A stretch of 64,000 nucleotides of DNA from Sphingomonas sp. PAMC26645 (GTDB lineage Bacteria > Pseudomonadota > Alphaproteobacteria > Sphingomonadales > Sphingomonadaceae): NCBI RefSeq assembly GCF_004795835.1, contig NZ_CP039249.1:1608501-1672500 (forward strand). The letters run 5' to 3'. A model generated the notes under the pieces. The model saw only the letters and a list, made by a program, of their open reading frames with translations. It searched no databases and was not told where the DNA came from. The translations under genes and the position numbers were made by a program. This document shows positions 9,587 to 18,226 of this stretch, in pieces; position 1 is the stretch's first letter, and the number at the start of each line of letters is the position of its first letter.

Positions 9587-10402
9587 GTGCCAGAATTACC
9601 AGAAGTCGAAACCACCGTGCGCGGGCTGGAGCCCGTGCTGAAGGGCCAGCGCCTGACCTCGGTCGAGCCGCGTCGTGCCGACCTGCGGAAAGCGATCCCG
9701 GTCGATCTGCGCCAGCGGATGACGGGCGCGACCGTGACGCACTTGGGCCGCCGCGCCAAATACGGGCTGATCGATACCGATCGCGGCGACACGCTCGTCT
9801 TCCATCTTGGCATGTCGGGGCGATGGCGAGTCGATCCGAGTGAACTCCTCGCGCACGACCATCTGTTGATCGGCACCGCGGCGGGGCGGACGGTGGCGCT
9901 CAACGATCCGCGACGCTTCGGCTTTCTCGATCTGTGGGCGACGGACGACATCTCGAACTACCCGCCGTTCCTCAGCATGGGGCCGGAGCCGCTCGGGCCC
10001 GATCTAACCGCCGCGTATTTGCTGGAAGTGCTTGAGGGGCGGGGGGCGTCGATCAAGGCGATGCTGCTCGACCAGCGAATCGTCGCGGGTCTCGGCAACA
10101 TCTATGTGTGCGAAGCGCTGCACATGGCGAAGATCGCGCCGTCGCGCGCGGCGGGGCGGATCTCGCTGTTTCGACTCGAGCGACTCGTCGAGGCGATTCG
10201 TACGGTGCTGACGGCCGCGATCCTCGCGGGTGGCTCGTCGCTGCGTGATTACGTCCGGCCCGATGGCGAACTCGGCTATTTCTCGAAGCAGTGGCGCGTC
10301 TATGGGCGTGAGGGCGAGCCGTGCGAATGCGGTGCTACCGTGAAGCGGCGGACGGAGGGCGGGCGCTCGACCTTCTGGTGTCCGAAGTGCCAACGCGGTT
10401 GA
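9587..10402 (+). CDS. mutM: Formamidopyrimidine-DNA glycosylase
   Basis: Fpg removes 8-oxoguanine and ring-opened purines and nicks abasic sites. Translation from the GTG at 9587 gives MPELPEVE, placing the catalytic proline at position 2 after Met removal and the glutamate at 3. A lysine in RAKYGLID and the zinc-finger arginine in GGRSTFWC are present. The zinc finger reads CEC...CPKC, so the first pair is spaced C-x-C rather than the usual C-x2-C. Length is 271 residues. It is divergent from ubiE. Confidence 0.95.
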   Translation: MPELPEVETTVRGLEPVLKGQRLTSVEPRRADLRKAIPVDLRQRMTGATVTHLGRRAKYGLIDTDRGDTLVFHLGMSGRWRVDPSELLAHDHLLIGTAAGRTVALNDPRRFGFLDLWATDDISNYPPFLSMGPEPLGPDLTAAYLLEVLEGRGASIKAMLLDQRIVAGLGNIYVCEALHMAKIAPSRAAGRISLFRLERLVEAIRTVLTAAILAGGSSLRDYVRPDGELGYFSKQWRVYGREGEPCECGATVKRRTEGGRSTFWCPKCQRG

Positions 10403-10496
10403 CGATCTAGGACAAAGTGGGTAGGGCCGCGGCTTCGAGAGGGCGTAGGAGCAATCCGGCGCCCCTTTTTATTCATTCGAACATCCAGAGGGCTTC

Positions 10497-10760
10497 ATGG
10501 CGAACACGCCGCAGGCGAAAAAGCGTATCCGTCGCAACGACCGTCGCGCGGAAGTGAACGGCAACCGCGTCGGCCGTATCCGTACCTTCATCAAGAAGGT
10601 CGAGGCCGCATTGGCATCGGGCGACAAGGGCGCAGCGACCACCGCACTCGCAGCGGCACAGCCTGAGCTTCAGCGTGGCGTCGCCAAGGGCGTGCTGCAC
10701 AAGAACACCGCGAGCCGCAAGTTCGCGCGTCTGACCAAGGCCGTGACCGGGCTCGCCTAA
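10497..10760 (+). CDS. rpsT: 30S ribosomal protein S20
   Basis: S20 binds 16S rRNA during early 30S assembly. The 87-residue, very basic product begins [17 protein letters not shown] and ends with the conserved [12 protein letters not shown] helix. An AGAGGG ribosome site (10487-10492) precedes the ATG. A strong intrinsic terminator follows at 10787. Location just before dnaA is conserved in many alphaproteobacteria. Confidence 0.97.
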   Translation: MANTPQAKKRIRRNDRRAEVNGNRVGRIRTFIKKVEAALASGDKGAATTALAAAQPELQRGVAKGVLHKNTASRKFARLTKAVTGLA

Positions 10761-10786
10761 GCGACCGATCATTGTCGAAGCTGATC

Positions 10787-10816
10787 ACCCGTCGGGACCT
10801 TCCCGGCGGGTTTTTT
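10787..10816 (+). terminator. Intrinsic terminator of rpsT
   Basis: ACCCGTCGGGA pairs with TCCCGGCGGGT (11 positions, one G-T wobble) around a CCT loop, followed by six T. This is a textbook rho-independent terminator 26 bp after the rpsT stop. It separates rpsT from dnaA. Confidence 0.93.
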
Positions 10817-11181
10817 GCGTCTGCGAAGGGAACCGGCGGGGAGTCCGCATAACCCTAGGATTCGCCACGATTCGTGTGGTCGAGAATCACGTCACGCAAT
10901 CGCGGAAATTGCAAAAAATGCGTAAAGACAGCGACTTATAAAAATATCGACGCATTTCCGCGGCTTGGTCAAGTCAACCCGCTTTATTTCGAAAATGTGA
11001 CGCGTCGGGGCCTTGCTAGGATCGTCGATCGCTTCATAACGGGGCTCACAGCGACGGTGGTTTCCACCGCTGCATCAACAAACAGGGCGAAGATGCCGGA
11101 TGACCCTTGGGGTCGTCAGGGGGACCATTTTCTGTCGGGACTATATCACCCGCGCGAGCAATCTTGCGGGGTCGGAGAAGT
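10817..11181. other. dnaA upstream region, no gene
   Basis: This stretch between the rpsT terminator and dnaA is less GC-rich than its surroundings, with A/T runs around 10909-10950. It contains the GANTC cluster but no match to the DnaA box TTATCCACA that I could find, so I do not call an origin. A frame of 105 codons at 10874-11191 runs across it but has no ribosome site and overlaps the dnaA start. Confidence 0.6.
10841..10888. promoter_or_regulatory. Cluster of four GANTC (CcrM methylation) sites upstream of dnaA
   Basis: GAGTC (10841), GATTC (10859), GATTC (10869) and GAATC (10884) fall within 48 bp. In alphaproteobacteria GANTC is methylated by the cell-cycle enzyme CcrM, and methylation state tunes some cell-cycle promoters, including dnaA in Caulobacter. 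Such density is far above chance in GC-rich DNA. A TATAAA (10937-10942) just downstream may be part of the promoter, though no well-spaced -35 element is seen. Confidence 0.6.
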
Positions 11182-12702
11182 GTGCGCGTGACGAAGTGGC
11201 AAGGATCTGTGACGCATGCGAGCGAGGCCGAAAAGGCCTGGGCCCGCGTTCGTACGTCCTTGCGCGAGTCGGCGGGTGCGCGGTTGTTCGAACAGTGGTT
11301 GAAGCCGATCGAGCTGATCCCGGGCGAGGACCGCGACACGATCCGGCTCGCGCTGCCATCGGCGTTCATGACCAATTGGGTCCGCAATCACTACGCCGAC
11401 CGGCTGGTGCTCGAATTCAAGCAGATCCTGCCCAACGTCCGCACCGTCCAGATCGAGACCCGGGCACCGGGTCGCGCAGCCGTCGTGCTGGCGATCGAAC
11501 CGGTGGCCGACGCCATTCCCGCGAAGGCCGTTGCCGATCCGCTACCGGTCGAAACCAAGCCGACTCCCAAGCCGGTTGCCGAGCCTGTGCAGGCAACAAT
11601 GAAGTTCGGCGTCGATCCGTCGCTGAAGCCAGCGCCGGCGCCCGTCGTGACGTTGGCGCCGGTCGGCGTGCCCGCCGAGCGGCCACCGCTTGACCCGCGA
11701 TACACCTTTGCGCGATTCGTCGTCGATCCGTCCAACAAGGTGGCGTTCAACGCGGCCAAGGTGCTCGCCGAGCCTGGCCCCGTCCGGTTCAGCCCGTTGT
11801 TCCTCCACAGCGGCACGGGGCAGGGCAAGACCCACCTCATGCACGCGATCGGTCACGCGTTCCTCGAGCATAACCCACACGCGATCGTGCTGTGCATGTC
11901 CGCCGAGCGCTTCATGTACGATTTCGTCGCGTCGATGCGCGCGCGCGATACGCATGCGTTCAAGCAGCGGCTGCGCGGGGCCGACCTGCTGCTGATCGAC
12001 GATCTCCAGTTCATCGCCGGCAAGGACGCGACCCAGGAAGAATTCTTCCACACCGTCAACGAGATCATGGCGGCGGGCAAGCGGCTGGTGATCTCCGCCG
12101 ATCGCTGCCCGCAGGCGCTCGAAGGCGTCGAGGCGCGGATCATCAGCCGGATGTCGGTCGGTCTCGTCGCGGACATCAAGGCGCCCGACCTGACGCTGCG
12201 TCGGACGATCCTCGACCGCAAACTGGTCGACCTGCCCGACATGCGCGTGCCGACCGACGTGCTCGACCTGCTCGCGGCGCGTATCCACGCGAACATTCGC
12301 GAGCTGGAAGGCGCGCTGAACCGCGTGGTCGCGTATGCGCAGCTGACCGGCGACACGATCGACCTCGACTTCGCGGTGGCGACGCTCGGCGAAGTTCTCC
12401 GCGGCGCGCAGAAGCGCGTCACGATCGACGAGATCCAGAAGCTCGTCTCCGCACACTTCGAACTGAAGCCGCTCGACCTGATTTCGGCGCGGCGCGCGCG
12501 GGCTGTCGCGCGGCCGCGGCAGATCGCGATGTATCTGGCGAAGCGGCTGACGACGCGGTCGCTGCCGGAAATCGGGCGCAAGTTCGGTGGCCGCGATCAC
12601 TCGACGGTGATCCATGCGGTGCGGAAGATCGAGGAACTGCGCGACTCGGACCGCGATATCGACGCTGCGGTCCGCGTGCTGATGCGCGAGTTGGAAGGCT
12701 AG
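11182..12702 (+). CDS. dnaA: Chromosomal replication initiator DnaA
   Basis: DnaA binds DnaA boxes at oriC and melts the origin using ATP. Domain I (SEAEKAWARVRTSL) is followed by a proline/alanine-rich domain II linker of about 60 residues, then the AAA+ domain with Walker A SGTGQGKTHLMHA and Walker B LLIDDLQF, and the C-terminal DNA-binding signature DHSTVIHAVRKI. GGAG at 11174-11177 serves either the GTG at 11182 or the GTG at 11188; a far upstream ATG at 11107 adds an unlikely leader. Length is about 506 residues. A family A repeat starts 13 bp after the stop. Confidence 0.96.
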   Translation: MRVTKWQGSVTHASEAEKAWARVRTSLRESAGARLFEQWLKPIELIPGEDRDTIRLALPSAFMTNWVRNHYADRLVLEFKQILPNVRTVQIETRAPGRAAVVLAIEPVADAIPAKAVADPLPVETKPTPKPVAEPVQATMKFGVDPSLKPAPAPVVTLAPVGVPAERPPLDPRYTFARFVVDPSNKVAFNAAKVLAEPGPVRFSPLFLHSGTGQGKTHLMHAIGHAFLEHNPHAIVLCMSAERFMYDFVASMRARDTHAFKQRLRGADLLLIDDLQFIAGKDATQEEFFHTVNEIMAAGKRLVISADRCPQALEGVEARIISRMSVGLVADIKAPDLTLRRTILDRKLVDLPDMRVPTDVLDLLAARIHANIRELEGALNRVVAYAQLTGDTIDLDFAVATLGEVLRGAQKRVTIDEIQKLVSAHFELKPLDLISARRARAVARPRQIAMYLAKRLTTRSLPEIGRKFGGRDHSTVIHAVRKIEELRDSDRDIDAAVRVLMRELEG

Positions 12703-12714
12703 GCTTTCCCTCCG

Positions 12715-12769
12715 TGTTCTCCCGCGAAGGCGGGAGCCCGGACTGGACCCCCGTCTTCGCGGGGGAACA
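12715..12769. repeat. Family A palindromic repeat, copy 1 (55 bp)
   Basis: This imperfect palindrome starts TGTTCTCCCGCGAAGGCGGG and ends CTTCGCGGGGGAACA. Further copies of the same length are at 26300, 40585, 52414 and 63175. It lies just after dnaA, where the RNA hairpin could end or protect the transcript. Confidence 0.9.
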
Positions 12770-12828
12770 CGCTAGTGTGCGCGATATCGCGCCTGTAGCA
12801 GCGTGACCCGGCACACCAAAAACTCCCC

Positions 12829-12910
12829 CGTCATCCTGACGAAAGTCAGGATCCAGAGTTACGGACGCTGCCCTTTATGGCTCTGGATCCTGACTTTCGT
12901 CAGGATGACG
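12829..12910. repeat. Family B palindromic repeat, copy 1 (82 bp)
   Basis: The outer arms CGTCATCCTGACGAAAGTCA and TGACTTTCGTCAGGATGACG are perfect inverted repeats, with inner arms GGATCCAGAG/CTCTGGATCC. Copies of the same length are at 47731 and 63569. It lies between convergent dnaA and trpS. Confidence 0.92.
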
Positions 12911-12919
12911 GAATGGGGG

Positions 12920-13927
12920 TTAGACCTGCAACCCCATCGCGTCTTGCGTCTGCTTCAACACCGGTGCTGCCAGCGCGCGCGCTTTCTCCGCGCCCGCCTG
13001 CAACACCGCCGTCACCGCGCTGCGGTCATCGAGCAGCCGCACCATCTCATCACGGATCGGCCCGAGCTTCGCCACCGCCAGATCCGCCAGCGCAGGCTTG
13101 AACGCGCCGAAGCCTTTCCCGCCGAACTCGCCGAGCACCGTCGCCACGTCGCTATCCGCCAACGCCGCGTAGATCGTCAGCAGGTTGCGCGCCTCGGCCC
13201 GGTCGCCCAGTTCCTCGACCGTCGCCGGCAACACGTCCGGGTCGGTCTTCGCCTTGCGGAACTTGTCGGCGATCGTGTCGTCGCTGTCGATCAGCTTGAC
13301 CACCGACTGCTCGGACGGGTTCGACTTCGACATCTTCGCCGACGCATCGCGCAAGGACATGATCCGCGGCGCGGCATTGCTGATCAGGGGGGCGGGCAGC
13401 GTGAACAAGTCCACGCCGTAGTCGCCGTTAAATTTCGTCGCGATGTCGCGCGCGAGTTCGAGATGCTGCTTCTGGTCCTCGCCGACCGGCACGTGCGTCG
13501 CGTTGTAGAGCAGCACGTCGGCCGCCATCAGCACCGGATAGTCGTACAGCCCGACGCTCGCGCCCTCGCGGTTCTTGCCCGCCTTGTCCTTGAACTGCGT
13601 CATCCGGTTCAGCCAGCCGACGCGCGCGACGGTATTGAGCAGCCACGCCATCTCGCTATGCGCCGGCACACGCGCCTGGTTGAACAGGATCGACTTCGCC
13701 GGATCGATCCCGGCGGCGATCATGGTGGCTGCGACCTCGATCGTGTGCGCCGACAACTCCGCCGGCGCGATCCATTCGGTCGGCGCGTGGAGATCGGCGA
13801 TGAAGAACATCGACTCGCCACCCTGCGCCGCGACGTCGTCCTGCAGCGTCACCCACTGCTTCACCGCCCCCAGGTAATTGCCGAGATGGAGATTACCGGT
13901 GGGCTTGATGCCGGAGACGACGCGCAT
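12920..13927 (-). CDS. trpS: Tryptophanyl-tRNA synthetase
   Basis: TrpRS charges tRNA-Trp. The 335-residue product has the class I signature as HLGN near residue 13 (GIKPTGNLHLGNYLGAVKQW) and the KMSKS loop (AKMSKSNPSEQ). The opening MRVVSGIKPTG is typical. It follows murJ by 9 bp on the minus strand, so the two are probably cotranscribed. Confidence 0.97.
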   Translation of the reverse strand: MRVVSGIKPTGNLHLGNYLGAVKQWVTLQDDVAAQGGESMFFIADLHAPTEWIAPAELSAHTIEVAATMIAAGIDPAKSILFNQARVPAHSEMAWLLNTVARVGWLNRMTQFKDKAGKNREGASVGLYDYPVLMAADVLLYNATHVPVGEDQKQHLELARDIATKFNGDYGVDLFTLPAPLISNAAPRIMSLRDASAKMSKSNPSEQSVVKLIDSDDTIADKFRKAKTDPDVLPATVEELGDRAEARNLLTIYAALADSDVATVLGEFGGKGFGAFKPALADLAVAKLGPIRDEMVRLLDDRSAVTAVLQAGAEKARALAAPVLKQTQDAMGLQV

Positions 13928-13936
13928 GGAAAAACC

Positions 13937-15502
13937 TTACTTGGAACGACGCAGAAGCGTGGAGATGTCGCCCAGCCGGAACGCGCCGGTGAGCAATGTC
14001 GCGATCGCATAGACGACACCGCCGGTCGCGACCAGCACGAGCATCGCCCCCCAGCGCTCGACGCTGGCCCCCGTTACGAACGGCTGGAACAGGTCGTTGA
14101 GGAAATACATCACGACACCCATGATCAGCGCAGCGACCAGCAGCCGCCACGTCCGCCGTCGCAGCCGCGCGTCGGGCGTGAAGTGGCCGCGCCGGACGAG
14201 CGTGCGGTACAGCATCGCGACGTTCACCGTGCTGGCGATCGCGGTGGCGAGCGGCGGGCCCATATGGCCCAGCGGCTTGATGAAGGCGAGGTTGAGCACG
14301 AGGTTCACGACCATCGACATCGTCGCATACCGCACCGGCGTGCGGGTGTCGGAGCGCGCGTAATAGCCGGGCGTGAGAACCTTCACGAGGATGTACGACG
14401 GCAGCCCGATTGAGAAGGCGGCAAGCGCCTGCGCCGTCAGCACACTGTCTTGCAGCGCGAACTTGCCGTGCTGGAACAGCGCGCCGACGATCGGCGTGCC
14501 GCAGACGATCAGCGCGACCGTCGCGGGCAGCGTCAGGAACAGCGCGAGTTCCATGCCGCGGTTCTGCGTCGCCATTGCCTCGGCGTCCTCGCCGCGACCG
14601 AGCTGACGCGAAATGGTGGGGAGCAGGACAGTGCCGAGGCCGATGCCGATCAGGCCCAGCGGGAGCTGATTCAGCCGATCAGCGAAATAGATGTACGAGA
14701 CGGAGCCGGCCGGCAGCAGCGCAGCGGCAAGCGCGGTCGAAACAACGAGGTTGATCTGCACCGCGCCGGCACCCGCGGCGGCAGGCCAGATCAGCGACAT
14801 CAGCTTCTTCACGTCGGGGTTGAGCTGCGGACGCTTCAACCGAAGCTTCACGCCCGACGCCCGGCACGCCCATATTAACCATCCGAGCTGCAATGCCCCC
14901 GATACCGTTACCGCGATCGCTTGGTTGCGTGCGGTCAACAGCGGCTGGTGTTCGTGGAACAGCAGCAGCGCCGCAATCAGCGTCGCGTTGAGCAGGATCG
15001 GTGCCGCGGCATTGATCCAGAATTTATGCAGCGAATTGAGGATACCGCCGAGCAGTGACACGAGGCTGATCAGCAGCAGATAGGGCAGGGTGATCCGCGA
15101 CAGTTGGACGACATAGTCGAACCGCTCAGCACTCGCGCCATTGAACCCGAAGGTCAGCAGCCACGTCATCGGCCACGCCGCGAGTTCGAAGATCGCGGTC
15201 ATCAGGATCAGCGTCGGCAGCAGCACCGACAGCGCGTCCTCGGCGAACGCGATCCCGTCGGGCAGCCCGCGGCCATCCTTGTCGCCGACCTTCCGATTGA
15301 ACATCGGAATGAACGCCGCAGAGAACGCGCCCTCGGCAAAGAGCGCGCGGAACATGTTGGGGAGGCGGAACGCGATCAGGAATGCGTCGGACGCAAATCC
15401 CGCACCGACGAACCGCGCGAACAGCGAGTCGCGCACCAGCCCCAGGATGCGGCTGGCGAGCGTCAGCCCGCCGACCGATCCCAGCGCCTTGGCAAGATTC
15501 AT
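13937..15502 (-). CDS. murJ: Lipid II flippase MurJ (MviN)
   Basis: MurJ moves lipid II across the inner membrane for peptidoglycan synthesis. The 521-residue protein begins MNLAKALGSVGGLTLASRILG, the family's typical first helix with the conserved arginine, and RDSLFARFVGAG follows. About 14 hydrophobic segments are spread along its length. It lies between secB (upstream) and trpS (downstream). Confidence 0.96.
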   Translation of the reverse strand: MNLAKALGSVGGLTLASRILGLVRDSLFARFVGAGFASDAFLIAFRLPNMFRALFAEGAFSAAFIPMFNRKVGDKDGRGLPDGIAFAEDALSVLLPTLILMTAIFELAAWPMTWLLTFGFNGASAERFDYVVQLSRITLPYLLLISLVSLLGGILNSLHKFWINAAAPILLNATLIAALLLFHEHQPLLTARNQAIAVTVSGALQLGWLIWACRASGVKLRLKRPQLNPDVKKLMSLIWPAAAGAGAVQINLVVSTALAAALLPAGSVSYIYFADRLNQLPLGLIGIGLGTVLLPTISRQLGRGEDAEAMATQNRGMELALFLTLPATVALIVCGTPIVGALFQHGKFALQDSVLTAQALAAFSIGLPSYILVKVLTPGYYARSDTRTPVRYATMSMVVNLVLNLAFIKPLGHMGPPLATAIASTVNVAMLYRTLVRRGHFTPDARLRRRTWRLLVAALIMGVVMYFLNDLFQPFVTGASVERWGAMLVLVATGGVVYAIATLLTGAFRLGDISTLLRRSK

Positions 15503-15527
15503 CTAAACGCGCTCCGCCTCCGGTCGA

Positions 15528-16040
15528 TCAGGCCTGGCCGAAATCGCCGACATTGGGCTGGATGCCCTGCTGCTCGGACTGCTGGAGGTACAGTTGCGAG
15601 AAATCGATCGGCTCGAGCAGCAGCGGCGGGAAGCCACCGTCACGCACCGCATCCGACAGCACGCGGCGCGCGAACGGGAACAGCAGGCGCGGTGCCTCGC
15701 CCAGCAGGAACGGCTGGACATGCTCCGCCGGGATGTTGCGCAGTCCGAACAGGCCCGCGTACGAAAGATCGACGATGAACGCGACCTGGCCCTCGCTCTC
15801 GGCGCGGACGTCGATCTTCAGCACGACCTCGTGCACTTCGTCGCCCACCTGCGCCGCGCCGATGTTGAACTGCACGTCGATCGCAGGCGGGGTCTGATTC
15901 TGGTAGACGGCCGGCGCGTTCGGGTTCTCGAACGACAGGTCCTTGACGTATTGCGAGATCAGCCCGGCAGCGGGGACCGTGTCTTCACCGTTCGCAAGAG
16001 CCTGGTCGGGCATGGTGAAGCCGTTGTCCTGATCATCCAT
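15528..16040 (-). CDS. secB: Protein-export chaperone SecB
   Basis: SecB keeps preproteins unfolded and hands them to SecA. The 170 residues include YVKDLSFENPNAP, the conserved early segment, and the late GLFGLRNIPAEHVQPFLLGEAPRLLFPFAR region. The ATG at 16040 has AAGGAC about 9 bases upstream; longer in-frame starts give an unconserved leader. It is divergent from the Tim44-like gene over about 170 bp. Confidence 0.96.
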   Translation of the reverse strand: MDDQDNGFTMPDQALANGEDTVPAAGLISQYVKDLSFENPNAPAVYQNQTPPAIDVQFNIGAAQVGDEVHEVVLKIDVRAESEGQVAFIVDLSYAGLFGLRNIPAEHVQPFLLGEAPRLLFPFARRVLSDAVRDGGFPPLLLEPIDFSQLYLQQSEQQGIQPNVGDFGQA

Positions 16041-16208
16041 TCGTCGTGTCCTTAGAGAATAAGCGGAAAATTGGGACCGAAGCGGACCGCTTGCGCGTTC
16101 TGTTCGATCGAGGTGGTGCGAGTAGCAGTGCCGAAGGGGCGTTTCAACGGGCGCGGGTTTGAATAGCTGCGGGTTTGCCCTATGTTGAAGCGAAGATCGG
16201 AGGCACGG

Positions 16209-16853
16209 TTGTTTTACGTAGTTCTTCTCGCGATGGTTGCAGGCTTCTTGGCGATGCGACTCTACAGCGTGCTCGGCAAGCGGACAGGGCATGAGCAGCC
16301 CCTGCCGCGTGCGGCCGAGGACCGTCCTGCGCTCGCCGCCGTGCCGCGAACCGTCGAGGCGGTTCCAGATGCGCGCGAAGTCGCCAATCGCAACTTGGAG
16401 CCCAAGGCGGAGCCTGGTCTGCGGGCGATCGTCGCCGGCGAGCCCGGTTTCGATGTCGCGCGCTTTCTAGAAGGTGCGCAGGCCGCGTACCGCATGGTGC
16501 TCGAAGCCTTCTGGAAGGGTGACGAGGACGCGCTGGCCGATCTCGCAGTTGACGATGTCCGTGCGGCGTTCGTCGAGGCGATCGAAGCGCGGCGCGAGGC
16601 TGGGGAAGTGCTCGACAACCGTCTCGTGTCGATCGAGCGTGCGCTGATCGCCGATGCAACTCTCACGGGTCGCGAGGCGCGTATCACGGTCCGGTTCGAT
16701 GCGGACATCGCAGCCGTCACGCGCGACGCGGAGGGCAATGTCCTTGCGGGGTCGCTGACCGATGCGGTCGAGACGCACGACGTCTGGACGTTCGCTCGGA
16801 CGCTGAAGAGCAGCGATCCGAACTGGAAGCTTGCGGACACCGACGAAGCCTGA
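16209..16853 (+). CDS. Tim44/TimA-family membrane-anchored protein
   Basis: The product has one N-terminal membrane helix (VVLLAMVAGFLAMRLYSVLG) followed by KRTGHEQP, a charged linker and a C-terminal Tim44-like domain (FLEGAQAAYRMVLEAFWKGD near residue 90, ending HDVWTFARTLKSSDPNWKL). Alphaproteobacterial Tim44-like proteins are thought to be inner-membrane adaptors; the substrate is unknown. The start is a TTG at 16209, chosen because GGAGG (16199-16203) sits 5 bases upstream; the ATG at 16182 has none. The stop overlaps mltA as TGATG. Confidence 0.85.
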   Translation: MFYVVLLAMVAGFLAMRLYSVLGKRTGHEQPLPRAAEDRPALAAVPRTVEAVPDAREVANRNLEPKAEPGLRAIVAGEPGFDVARFLEGAQAAYRMVLEAFWKGDEDALADLAVDDVRAAFVEAIEARREAGEVLDNRLVSIERALIADATLTGREARITVRFDADIAAVTRDAEGNVLAGSLTDAVETHDVWTFARTLKSSDPNWKLADTDEA

Positions 16854-18226
16854 TGGGTCGGGGCATGGGGGGAAGGCTCGGCGGTCTAGGACTGCCGATG
16901 CTTATGGCGACGCTTTTGAGTGCGTGTGTTGGTGGTGTCGAACCACCACGGTCGGGTCCGCCACCGGTGGACCGGACAGATGATCGGTCGGATGATCGAC
17001 CAAGCGAATCCGTTCGCGTGCATCCGTCGCGCGATACCGGCGCATCGCCTAACATTCGCGGTATCCAGTCGCCCGCCCGGATCGTCGGTGCGGTGCCGAT
17101 GCTAGCATCGCCGGTCGTGCCGGCGATCGAACCTGCGAACGCTGCCGCTGCCGGTATAATTCCGGGTCCGCCGATCGCGAGCCTCCCGATCGACGATGTG
17201 CAGGCGCAGGCGGCGTTCTCCGCGTTTGTCACGAGTTGTCCGTCGCTGGTGCGTCGTAACGACGCGTCCGGGCTGACGCGCGGCGCGGATTGGCAGCCGG
17301 CCTGTACCGCAGCGGCATCGACCGATCGCCGCGATGCTCGGACATTCTTTGCGCAGTGGTTCGAGGCCGCGCAGGTCGGCGACGGCAAGGCGTTCGCGAC
17401 GGGCTATTACGAGCCCGAGATCGCCGGTTCGCTGGAGCGGCGTGACGGCTATGCGCCGATCTATGCGCGTCCGAACGACCTCATCGACGTCGATCTCGGC
17501 GCATTCTCGACCAGTCTCAAGGGCAAGAAGATCCGCGGTCGCGTCGATCGCAGCAACTTGGTGCCCTATTACGATCGCACTGCGATCGAGCAGGGCGCGC
17601 TATCGGGCAAGGCGCCGATCCTCGCTTGGGCGCGCGATCCGGTCGAGCTGTTCTTCCTTCAGATCCAGGGCTCGGGGCGGCTGCGATTGCCCGACGGCGA
17701 GATATTGCGGATCGGTTACGCGACACAGAACGGCCGCGATTATACCGGTATCGGCGCGCTGATGAAGTCGCGCGGGTTGCTCCAGCCGGGTCAGACCTCG
17801 ATGCAGGGCATCGTCGCATGGCTCCACGCGCATCCGGCCGAGGGGCAGGCGATCATGCGCGAGAACAAGAGCTTCGTGTTCTTTCGCGAACTCGAGGGCG
17901 CACCGCTGGGGGCACTTGGCTTGCCGGTCACTGGCCAGGTCAGCGCGGCCGCCGACGTCAAGTTCGTGCCGCTCGGCGCGCCCGTGTTCCTGTCGCTCGA
18001 TCGTCAGGACGCGAGCGGCCTGTGGATCGCGCAGGATACCGGCGGCGCGATCAAGGGCAGCAATCGTTTCGACACGTTCTGGGGTGCGGGCGCGGCGGCA
18101 GAGGCGACCGCCGGCGGCATGGCCGGACGCGGCACCGCGTACCTGCTGCTGCCAATCGGCACTGTGGCGCGCCTGAACGGCCAAGCGAATGGGGCGCGAT
18201 ATGGCGGGCCGTCCGCTCAACCCTGA
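16853..18226 (+). CDS. mltA: Membrane-bound lytic murein transglycosylase A
   Basis: MltA cleaves peptidoglycan glycan strands, producing anhydromuropeptides at the outer membrane. The 457-residue precursor has a lipoprotein signal ending LLSAC. After a low-complexity linker come family segments FATGYYEPEIAGS, APILAWARDPVELFFLQIQG and the late LWIAQDTGGAIKG with catalytic aspartate. It is coupled to the upstream Tim44-like gene and overlaps the Smr gene downstream. Confidence 0.93.
   Translation: MGRGMGGRLGGLGLPMLMATLLSACVGGVEPPRSGPPPVDRTDDRSDDRPSESVRVHPSRDTGASPNIRGIQSPARIVGAVPMLASPVVPAIEPANAAAAGIIPGPPIASLPIDDVQAQAAFSAFVTSCPSLVRRNDASGLTRGADWQPACTAAASTDRRDARTFFAQWFEAAQVGDGKAFATGYYEPEIAGSLERRDGYAPIYARPNDLIDVDLGAFSTSLKGKKIRGRVDRSNLVPYYDRTAIEQGALSGKAPILAWARDPVELFFLQIQGSGRLRLPDGEILRIGYATQNGRDYTGIGALMKSRGLLQPGQTSMQGIVAWLHAHPAEGQAIMRENKSFVFFRELEGAPLGALGLPVTGQVSAAADVKFVPLGAPVFLSLDRQDASGLWIAQDTGGAIKGSNRFDTFWGAGAAAEATAGGMAGRGTAYLLLPIGTVARLNGQANGARYGGPSAQP

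Noticed and set aside
10817..11181. Possible chromosomal origin next to dnaA
   Set aside because: No DnaA box match or AT-rich 13-mers were found, and in many alphaproteobacteria oriC is not beside dnaA.
11087..11181. dnaA start at the ATG at 11107
   Set aside because: It would add about 25 unconserved residues without a ribosome site; the GTGs at 11182 and 11188 have one.
10874..11191. 105-codon frame upstream of dnaA
   Set aside because: No ribosome site, overlaps the dnaA start and the presumed promoter.
12803..14413. Open frame of about 536 codons opposite trpS and murJ
   Set aside because: Antisense shadow of two well-recognised genes, with a repeat at its start and no ribosome site.
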